From positions 62,001 through 126,000 of the forward strand of contig LJCW01000390.1 of assembly GCA_001298555.1 (NCBI GenBank): 64,000 bases of DNA, written 5' to 3'. Made by a program: the position numbers and the translations under genes. Below the pieces are notes generated by a model. The model searched no databases. It was not told the DNA's origin and worked only from the letters and a program-made list of their open reading frames with translations. Of the stretch, positions 58,089 to 64,000 are shown one piece after another. The DNA is from Actinobacteria bacterium OV450 (GTDB taxonomy: Bacteria; Actinomycetota; Actinomycetes; Streptomycetales; Streptomycetaceae). Every line of letters begins with the position of its first letter. Position 1 is the first letter of the stretch.

Positions 58089-59063
58089 ATGCGCACATCC
58101 TTCCCAGCCTTATCGGCCCTGCTGGCCGGTGTCCTCACCGCCGGTCTCGCCCTGACAAACGCCGCACCGGCGTATGCTGCCGACCCGACCACCATGACCA
58201 GCGGCTTCTACACCGACCCCGACAACGCCGCCCTGCGGTGGGCCGACGCGAACCCGGGCGACGGGCGGGCGGCGGCGATCCGGACGTCCATCGCCCAGAC
58301 CCCGGCGGCCCGCTGGTTCGGCAACTGGAGCGGCGACATCGGCACGGCCACCGGCGCCTACGTCGGTCGCGCGGACTCCTACGACAAGCTTCCGATCCTG
58401 GTCGCGTACAACATCCCCAATCGGGACGTCTGCGCCGGTCACTCCGGCGGCGGCGCCGGGAGCCGCGCCGCGTACGACGCCTGGATCGCCGCCTTCGCCA
58501 GTGGCATCGGCAACCGCCCGGCCCTCGTCGTCCTCGAACCCGACGCCCTCGGCCACGAAAGTTGCATGACGGCCGATCAGATCGCGGAGCGCAACGCCAT
58601 GCTGAGGAACGCGATCGCCCAGTTCAATGCCAAGGCCCCCCATACCTGGGTCTACCTCGATGCCGGGAACCCCGGCTGGATCGGCGCCTCGACCATGGCG
58701 CAGCAGCTCGCCGCCGCCGGGGTCGGCGGGGCACACGGCTTCGTGCTGAACGTCTCCAACTACTTCACCACCGGCCAGAACACCTCCTACGGCAACGCCG
58801 TCAACTCCGCTCTGGGCTCCTACGGCTACACCAAGCCGTTCGTCGTCGACACCAGCCGCAACGGCAACGGTTCCAACGGCCAGTGGTGCAACCCCGCGGG
58901 CCGCCGGATCGGCACTCCGAGCCAGCGCGGCGGAGACGGCGCAGAGATGCTGCTGTGGATCAAGATTCCCGGCGAGTCCGACGGCAACTGCGGTGTCGGG
59001 GCCGGCTCCTCGGCCGGGCAGTTCCTGCCCGAGGTCGCCTACAAGATGATCTACGGCTACTGA
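58089..59063 (+). CDS. Secreted GH6 cellulase (endoglucanase type)
   Basis: The 324-residue protein has a signal peptide (MRTSFPALSALLAGVLTAGL, cleaved after AYA). One GH6 domain follows: LPILVAYNIPNRDVCAG, VVLEPDALG with the catalytic acid aspartate, YLDAGNPGWIG, LNVSNYF, and VVDTSRNGNG. The length fits a catalytic domain alone, with no CBM2 or linker. It cuts beta-1,4-glucan. The ATG at 58089 follows GGAGGAAG. A LacI-type palindrome lies just upstream. Confidence 0.93.
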   Translation: MRTSFPALSALLAGVLTAGLALTNAAPAYAADPTTMTSGFYTDPDNAALRWADANPGDGRAAAIRTSIAQTPAARWFGNWSGDIGTATGAYVGRADSYDKLPILVAYNIPNRDVCAGHSGGGAGSRAAYDAWIAAFASGIGNRPALVVLEPDALGHESCMTADQIAERNAMLRNAIAQFNAKAPHTWVYLDAGNPGWIGASTMAQQLAAAGVGGAHGFVLNVSNYFTTGQNTSYGNAVNSALGSYGYTKPFVVDTSRNGNGSNGQWCNPAGRRIGTPSQRGGDGAEMLLWIKIPGESDGNCGVGAGSSAGQFLPEVAYKMIYGY

Positions 59064-59155
59064 CGCCCTCCCCCATGCCTCGCCGAGCTCAACCACGCGA
59101 TCAACGCCGAGCCCGTGCGACGGCCGGTGCACCCGCGGCATGCGGACAGCACCAT

Positions 59156-59168
59156 CGAAAGCATTTCG
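59156..59168. promoter_or_regulatory. Distal CGAAA-N3-TTTCG operator of xlnA
   Basis: CGAAAGCATTTCG has the same form as the importer operator. It lies 66 bp upstream of the second xlnA site. Confidence 0.7.
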
Positions 59169-59221
59169 AGGGCGACGACTCAGCGAAAAGCAGCCACTAA
59201 GCTGCCCAGGCGGCGCATTCT

Positions 59222-59234
59222 CGAAATCTTTTCG
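59222..59234. promoter_or_regulatory. Proximal CGAAA-N3-TTTCG operator of xlnA
   Basis: CGAAATCTTTTCG ends 6 nt before the -35 box of the xlnA promoter. Repressor bound here and at the distal site could loop or block polymerase. A further CGAAA follows directly (59233-59237). Confidence 0.75.
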
Positions 59235-59240
59235 AAACTC

Positions 59241-59269
59241 TTGACACTTTGCGGCGAGGTTTCCAGACT
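59241..59269 (+). promoter_or_regulatory. xlnA promoter
   Basis: TTGACA (59241-59246), a 17-nt spacer, and CAGACT (59264-59269) form a near-consensus Streptomyces vegetative promoter. The leader would be about 160 nt. Confidence 0.7.
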
Positions 59270-59437
59270 GAGGCCCGAGGCTGTCCGCTTTTCTGTGTCC
59301 GGACGCCAAGGGTGCCGGCCTTTGAATTTCACGTCCCGGCGGCGAGCGTCCTTTGTCCATGGACGCGGGCGTCGTTCATGCGAATTCACTCTGCCGCACT
59401 CCCATCCTTCCGTGATTTCTTTCCTGGAGGCTCTTTC

Positions 59438-60880
59438 ATGGGCTTACACGCCACTCCCCCCACCACCGTCCGCCGGAAGGCCGGGGGTCTTTATGGGGCC
59501 CTGGTCGTCGCCGTCCTCGGTTCGGCCGCCCTGCTGGTGGCGCCGCTGACCTCACAAGCCGCCGAGGGCACGCTCGGTGGTGCGGCGACGCAGAGCGGCC
59601 GGTACTTCGGCAGCGCCATCGCGTCGGGCAGGCTGGGCGACTCGGCGTACACGACGATCGCGGGCCGCGAGTTCAACTCGGTGACGCCCGAGAACGAGAT
59701 GAAGATCGACGCGACCGAGCCCCAACAGGGCCGGTTCGATTTCGCCGCCGGTGACCGCGTCTACAACTGGGCGGTGCAGAACGGCAAGCAGGTACGCGGC
59801 CACACCCTGGCCTGGCACTCCCAGCAGCCCGGCTGGATGCAGAACCTCAGCGGCAGCGCCCTGCGCCAGGCGATGACCAACCACATCAACGGCGTGATGA
59901 CCCACTACAAGGGCAAGCTCGTCCAGTGGGACGTGGTGAACGAGGCCTTCGCAGACGGCAGTTCGGGAGCCCGGCGCGACTCCAACCTGCAGCGCACCGG
60001 CAACGACTGGATCGAGGTCGCGTTCCGCACCGCGCGCGCCGCCGACCCGGCCGCCAAGCTCTGCTACAACGACTACAACATCGAGAACTGGACCTGGGCC
60101 AAGACCCAGGCCGTGTACGCCATGGTCCGGGACTTCAAGCAGCGCGGCGTGCCGATCGACTGCGTCGGCTTCCAATCCCACTTCAACAACGACAGCCCCT
60201 ACAACAGCAACTTCCGCACCACCCTGCAGAGCTTCGCCGCCCTCGGCGTCGATGTGGCCGTCACCGAACTCGACATCCAGGGCGCCTCGGCCACGACCTA
60301 CGCCAACGTGACCAACGACTGCCTGGCCGTCCCGCGCTGCCTCGGCATCACCGTCTGGGGTGTGCGCGACACCGACTCCTGGCGATCGGAGCAATCGCCC
60401 CTGCTGTTCGACGGCAACGGCGGCAAGAAGCCCGCCTACGCCTCCGTGCTCAACGCACTCAACGCCGGTTCTCCGACGCCCACTCCGACCCCCTCGCCCG
60501 GTACGGGGCAGATCAAGGGCGTCGGTTCGGGCCGCTGCGTGGACGTGCCCGGTGCCAGCACCACCGACGGCACCCGGGTCACCCTGTGGGACTGCAACAA
60601 CCGCACCAACCAGCAGTGGTCGTACACGGCCGAGGGCGAGCTCAGGGTCTACGGCAACAAGTGCCTGGACGCCGCCGGCACCGGCAACGGCGTCAAGGTC
60701 CAGATCTACAGCTGCTGGGGAGGCGACAACCAGAAGTGGCGCCTCAACTCAGACGGATCGATCGTCGGGGTCCAGTCCGGCCTCTGCCTCGACGCCAGCG
60801 GCAACGGCACCGCCAACGGCACCCTGATCCAGCTCTACTCCTGCTCGAACGGCGGTAACCAGCGCTGGACCCGCACCTGA
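59438..60880 (+). CDS. xlnA: Secreted GH10 endo-1,4-beta-xylanase with C-terminal CBM13
   Basis: The 480-residue protein has a signal peptide (GLYGALVVAVLGSAALLVAP, cleaved after SQAA). The GH10 domain has acid/base Glu169 in VVNEAF and nucleophile Glu277 in VTELDI. A Pro/Thr linker (TPTPTPSPG) leads to a CBM13 trefoil with three repeats (GRCVDVPG, NKCLDAAG, GLCLDASG). As I recall, it closely resembles S. lividans XlnA in sequence, length and order. It cuts xylan outside the cell. The ATG at 59438 follows GGAGG at 8-nt spacing. Two operators shared with the importer lie upstream. Confidence 0.96.
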   Translation: MGLHATPPTTVRRKAGGLYGALVVAVLGSAALLVAPLTSQAAEGTLGGAATQSGRYFGSAIASGRLGDSAYTTIAGREFNSVTPENEMKIDATEPQQGRFDFAAGDRVYNWAVQNGKQVRGHTLAWHSQQPGWMQNLSGSALRQAMTNHINGVMTHYKGKLVQWDVVNEAFADGSSGARRDSNLQRTGNDWIEVAFRTARAADPAAKLCYNDYNIENWTWAKTQAVYAMVRDFKQRGVPIDCVGFQSHFNNDSPYNSNFRTTLQSFAALGVDVAVTELDIQGASATTYANVTNDCLAVPRCLGITVWGVRDTDSWRSEQSPLLFDGNGGKKPAYASVLNALNAGSPTPTPTPSPGTGQIKGVGSGRCVDVPGASTTDGTRVTLWDCNNRTNQQWSYTAEGELRVYGNKCLDAAGTGNGVKVQIYSCWGGDNQKWRLNSDGSIVGVQSGLCLDASGNGTANGTLIQLYSCSNGGNQRWTRT

Positions 60881-60931
60881 ACCACTGAAGACCCACGGCG
60901 CGGCTTCCCCCGAAGAGCACGCGCACACCAT

Positions 60932-60964
60932 GGAGTGGAGCCAGGATGATCCTGACTCCACTCC
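60932..60964. terminator. Long hairpin between convergent xlnA and GNAT genes
   Basis: GGAGTGGAG and CAGGAT pair with ATCCTG and CTCCACTCC (60932-60964), with one mismatch and a very small loop. It lies about 50 nt after the xlnA stop and before the end of the opposite gene, so it may serve both. Confidence 0.75.
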
Positions 60965-61021
60965 GTCGTGGTCCGCGCCTCAGCATCCGACGGGCCGGGG
61001 CGGCGCTGTCCGGCCCGGGCA

Positions 61022-61552
61022 TCAGGGCCTCAGCAGTCCGCCCACCCACCAGTCGTGCGGCTTGCCGTCGTTGGCGATGCTCCGATTGCGGAGCGTCCCT
61101 TCGACGGTGAAACCGAGTCTCTCAGCGACGGCGCGCGAGCCGGTGTTCCCGACCATGGCCCACCACTCGATGCGGTGCACGTCGAGCGTGGCCCAGCCCC
61201 AGTCGCACAGGGCCCGAGCGGCCTCCACCGTGTACCCGCGTCCGCGCTGCTCCTTGACCGCCCAGTACCCGAGCTCCCAGACGCCGCGGCTGATGAGGGT
61301 CAGGCAGTGCGAGCCGACCAGGGCGCCGGTGTCCTTGCGGAACGCGCCGAGGGTGTAGTCCCTGTCCTCAGCCCACTGAGCGGGCAGCTCCTCGCCGACG
61401 AGCCTCTCCGCGTCCGCACGCCGGTACGGCACCGGCACCGGGGTGTAGAACTGGATGTCCTCGTCCTGGCAGGCTTCGTACACCGCATCCACGTCGGCAG
61501 ATGTGAAGGCCCGCAGCACCAGACGGTCGGACTCAAGAGTCACCGGATCCAT
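61022..61552 (-). CDS. RimJ/RimL-type GNAT acetyltransferase
   Basis: The 176-residue protein starts LESDRLVLRAFTSADVDAVY and has the acetyl-CoA binding segment WAVKEQRGRGYTVEAARALC and VGNTGSRAVAERLGF. This is the RimJ/RimL ribosomal-protein N-acetyltransferase-like class, where most members modify amino groups of small molecules or proteins. The ATG at 61552 lacks a clear ribosome-binding site. CATACT ends 6 nt before it, so the message may be leaderless. It is unrelated to sugar use and interrupts the cellulase genes. Confidence 0.85.
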   Translation of the reverse strand: MDPVTLESDRLVLRAFTSADVDAVYEACQDEDIQFYTPVPVPYRRADAERLVGEELPAQWAEDRDYTLGAFRKDTGALVGSHCLTLISRGVWELGYWAVKEQRGRGYTVEAARALCDWGWATLDVHRIEWWAMVGNTGSRAVAERLGFTVEGTLRNRSIANDGKPHDWWVGGLLRP

Positions 61553-61609
61553 CGCGGCAGTATGACCACTGCCAGCAATCCTCGACCAGCGATTATCTCG
61601 CGCCGAACG

Positions 61610-61648
61610 CGCCCTGCCCGCCGCGCCTGAGGGGCGGCGGGCAGGGCG
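61610..61648 (-). terminator. Terminator of the GH9 gene
   Basis: CGCCCTGCCCGCCGC (61610-61624) pairs perfectly over 15 bp with 61634-61648 around a 9-nt loop. It starts 10 nt past the GH9 stop codon on the leftward side. Confidence 0.8.
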
Positions 61649-61658
61649 TGGGGGCCGT

Positions 61659-64000
61659 TCAGGAGCAGAGGGCACCGTTGAGCACGTAGCGCGCGGGGAT
61701 CGCGTTGGCACCCGAGTACGTCGCCTGGAAGCCCAGGCTCGCGCTGCCGCCGGGCGCCAGCGTGCCGTTCCACCCGGCGTCCCGGGCGGTGACCGTGTTG
61801 CCCGACTGGCTCACCGTGGCGTTCCAGGCGTTGCTGATCCGCTGATCACCCGCGAAGCTCCAGCCGAGGGTCCAGCCGGAGATCGCCGAGGTGCCGGTGT
61901 TCCTCACGGTCACCGTCGCCGTGAAGCCGTTGCCCCACGCGTTGTCGATCCGGTACGCCACCGTGCAGGAGGCCGCCGACGCGTCGTCGTCCGCCTCCGT
62001 CGCCGTGAACGTCGCGGGCTGCACGCCGGGGCCACCGACCGTGAAGGTCGCACTGCCCGGCAATGCGTCGGCATCCTGCGCGGCGAAGACCGGAACCTGC
62101 TGCGCCGTCGCCCAGTTGACCGGACTGAACACCAGGGTCGCCGCCGCCGACAGGTCCTCGTCGCCGGAGTTGCGGGCCACCGTCACCGTGACGTTCTGCG
62201 CGGGCGCGGCCGAGAGCCGCACGTCCACCGGCGCCGAACCGCCCTCGGGGACCGTCACTGCGGCCGGTGCCACCTGGACCACGGGCACCGCCGGGGCGCT
62301 GCGCCGCTCAGCCGCAAACGCCGCCAGCCAGGCCAGCGAGGCGTTCCAGTTGATGGCCACCTCGTTCGTGGAGTAGGAGCCGATGTCGTCCACGTAGCAC
62401 GCCGCCGGAGCGCAGCCCGCGAGCTTCTCCCTGGCCACCGGGTCCTCCAGTCCCGCGTTCGGCCCGCCCGCGAAGGAACCGGCCGGCGGGTGCGGCAGAG
62501 AGGCCTCGTTCTGGTGCGCCCAGAACCGGTGGTGCTGGTTCTCGGAGTAGCGGTCGCCGTAGCCGGTGACGTAGGAGAGGTCGAGCGCATTGCGGCCCAG
62601 CAGGTAGTCCAAGGACTCCAACGCTCCCAGCCGGTAGCGTGGTTGGCCGGTCAGCTCGTACGCCACGGCCAGCACCATCGCATTGTTGGTGACGGAACTG
62701 TTGGAGCCCCACACGTACCCGGTGGCGGGGAGCGGCACCCCGTAGCCCTGTCCGGCCATGGTGGACAGGTGGCCGTCGGCGGCGGCGGTCAGCAGGCCGC
62801 GCAGCCGGGCCACGTCGTCGGCGGGCAGGGTCACGCCGGGGGTGGTGGCGAGGGTGATGCGACCGAGCGTCGCGGTGCCGCCCCACCAGAACGCGTCGAC
62901 GGGCTCGGTGTGGTGCGCAGAGGTGGTGACCGCGTCCCGGTACGGTGACTCGCCGGTGGTGGCCAGGAGTTCCGCCGCTGCCCAGTAGAACTCGTCGGAG
63001 ACGTCGGGGTCCTCGTACGCACCTCCGCCGGTGTTGTCGGACGCCGGGGCGAGCACGTTCGGGTTGGCCTTGGCGGCCGTCCAGGCGCGGCGGGCCGCGT
63101 CCAGGCAGCGCGCGGCGAACGCGGCGTCGTACGGTGCGTACACCCGGGCGCACTGCGCGGCCGAGGCCGCCAGGTTCAGCGTCGCGGCGGTCGACGGTTG
63201 GTGCAGCTCACGCTGTTCGGGGTCGGTTTCGGGCCGAGTGGGGAGGGCAGTCCATTGGGCGTCATGCACCTTGTGGAAGGCCATCCCGGCCATCGGCTTC
63301 CCGGCCGGGACCTGCATCCGCAGCAGGAACTCCAGCTCCCAGCGGGCCTCGTCCAGCACGTCCGGCATTCCGTTGCCGCGCTCCGGCACGCGCAGCGTCG
63401 AGTCCCCGAGTGCCGCATCGCCGCCCGAACGGCGTGCGCGTTCGAAGGAGTTGACCATTTCCCAGGCGGATATGCCGCCGTTGACCACGTACTTGCCGTG
63501 GTCGCCCGCGTCGTACCAACCGCCCCGCACGTCCCGCCGGTAGTCGCACACCCCGGCCTGACAGGGGACACCGCTGTCGCCCTTGTTGGGCGCTACGCCC
63601 AGGTGCCCGGCGGGGCGGGCGTAGGCGGTACCGCCCGCCAGGGCGGCGTCGATCGCAATGCCGCTGCGCTGCTGGTAGAAGAAGGACATGCTGTCGGCGC
63701 GCAGCCCGTCGTACAGTGCGGCGGAGATGTCGAAGGGGTGGCTGCTCCGGCCGTCGACGACCAGGGTGAAGCCGGTGCCGTTGCCCGCGTACGCGCCGAA
63801 GTCCACCAGGTGCGTGGACTGGCCGGACGCCTGGTCGGCGCCGTGCACCGTGGTGGTGCCCGAGGCGGCCACCGCACCGGAGGCGTCGCGCAGTTGCCAG
63901 GCGAGCGGGGAGGTCGCGGAGCTGACCACGGTGGCCCGCTTGGGCCCGTCGGGCAGGTAGCCGAGCTGGTTGACCCGGACGGGTGTGGCGGCAGCGGCGG
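61659..64000 (-). CDS. GH9 cellulase with Ig-like and CBM2 domains (5' end outside window)
   Basis: The frame is open to the right edge, so the start is beyond the window. The visible protein begins with a CelD-N-type Ig domain (VRVNQLGYLPDGPKRATVV). The GH9 barrel has RGGWYDAGDHGKYVVNGG with the catalytic aspartates, YVTGYGDRYSENQHHRFWAH, and the acid glutamate in STNEVAINWNASL. A Calx-beta-like linker domain follows (VTVPEGGSAPVDVRLS). A C-terminal CBM2 cellulose-binding domain (RIDNAWGNGFTATVTVRNTG, GWTLGWSFAGDQ) ends the protein. It cuts cellulose outside the cell. Confidence 0.94.
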   Translation of the reverse strand, partial: AAAATPVRVNQLGYLPDGPKRATVVSSATSPLAWQLRDASGAVAASGTTTVHGADQASGQSTHLVDFGAYAGNGTGFTLVVDGRSSHPFDISAALYDGLRADSMSFFYQQRSGIAIDAALAGGTAYARPAGHLGVAPNKGDSGVPCQAGVCDYRRDVRGGWYDAGDHGKYVVNGGISAWEMVNSFERARRSGGDAALGDSTLRVPERGNGMPDVLDEARWELEFLLRMQVPAGKPMAGMAFHKVHDAQWTALPTRPETDPEQRELHQPSTAATLNLAASAAQCARVYAPYDAAFAARCLDAARRAWTAAKANPNVLAPASDNTGGGAYEDPDVSDEFYWAAAELLATTGESPYRDAVTTSAHHTEPVDAFWWGGTATLGRITLATTPGVTLPADDVARLRGLLTAAADGHLSTMAGQGYGVPLPATGYVWGSNSSVTNNAMVLAVAYELTGQPRYRLGALESLDYLLGRNALDLSYVTGYGDRYSENQHHRFWAHQNEASLPHPPAGSFAGGPNAGLEDPVAREKLAGCAPAACYVDDIGSYSTNEVAINWNASLAWLAAFAAERRSAPAVPVVQVAPAAVTVPEGGSAPVDVRLSAAPAQNVTVTVARNSGDEDLSAAATLVFSPVNWATAQQVPVFAAQDADALPGSATFTVGGPGVQPATFTATEADDDASAASCTVAYRIDNAWGNGFTATVTVRNTGTSAISGWTLGWSFAGDQRISNAWNATVSQSGNTVTARDAGWNGTLAPGGSASLGFQATYSGANAIPARYVLNGALCS

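Noticed and set aside
1..64000. CRISPR arrays, tRNA or rRNA genes, riboswitches
   Set aside because: No regularly spaced repeats, no cloverleaf sequences with CCA-type ends and no known riboswitch core were seen on reading. This is by eye and could miss a divergent element.

Overview
The window is a high-GC actinobacterial chromosome segment, almost certainly Streptomyces. The signs are dense genes with GTG/TTG starts, a LAL-type LuxR regulator, SpoIIE/HATPase partner-switching proteins, DUF5133/DUF6243-type small proteins, CYP102 and CYP152 P450s, and a secreted plant-polysaccharide arsenal close to S. lividans XlnA. I saw no rRNA, tRNA, CRISPR array or intact transposase.

1-15 kb is mixed housekeeping and regulation: the end of a SulP transporter, a DagK-like lipid kinase, a small secreted double-psi barrel protein, a membrane Ser/Thr kinase, a P450/3Fe-4S ferredoxin pair behind a striking palindrome, a deoxynucleoside kinase, serC, a LAL regulator, and an unusual RibD/DHFR-like plus GNAT fusion. 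15-20.8 kb is a tight four-gene operon: 6-phosphogluconate dehydrogenase, glucose-6-phosphate dehydrogenase, beta-phosphoglucomutase and a GH65 disaccharide phosphorylase. Read backwards it is a route from a phosphorolysed disaccharide to NADPH.

20.8-40.3 kb is redox, stress and signalling: a PAS-LuxR regulator divergent from a self-sufficient CYP102 P450-reductase, a PAS/GAF/SpoIIE/HATPase phosphatase, a compact operon of methyltransferase, CDGSH protein and haem-oxygenase-like iron enzyme, an anti-sigma-type ATPase beside a decayed PP2C remnant, two DUF5133 paralogues, a GlsB-type membrane protein, an SDR, an M20 hydrolase, a CYP152 peroxygenase, a YbdK-type ligase, a FUSC-type protein and a pre-ATP-grasp ligase.

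40.3-64 kb is a (hemi)cellulose utilisation island. It encodes a ricin-GH74 protein, a GH10-CBM13-GH62 enzyme, a ricin-GH62 enzyme, a xylo-oligosaccharide-type ABC importer, a LacI regulator, GH3 and GH43 enzymes, a GH6 cellulase, XlnA (GH10-CBM13) and a GH9 cellulase running off the right edge. Secreted enzymes cut xylan, arabinoxylan, xyloglucan and cellulose; the importer takes up oligomers; GH3 and GH43, which lack signal peptides, finish them inside the cell. Three copies of CGAAA-N3-TTTCG lie before the importer and xlnA and probably bind the LacI protein. An ECF sigma factor fused to a zinc anti-sigma motif, membrane segment and AbfB sugar-binding domain sits between the xyloglucanase-like and arabinoxylanase genes and may sense the polymer.

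A MITE-like element with perfect 26-bp inverted ends sits exactly between the LacI stop codon and the GH3 ribosome-binding site. All functions are inferred from sequence reading only.
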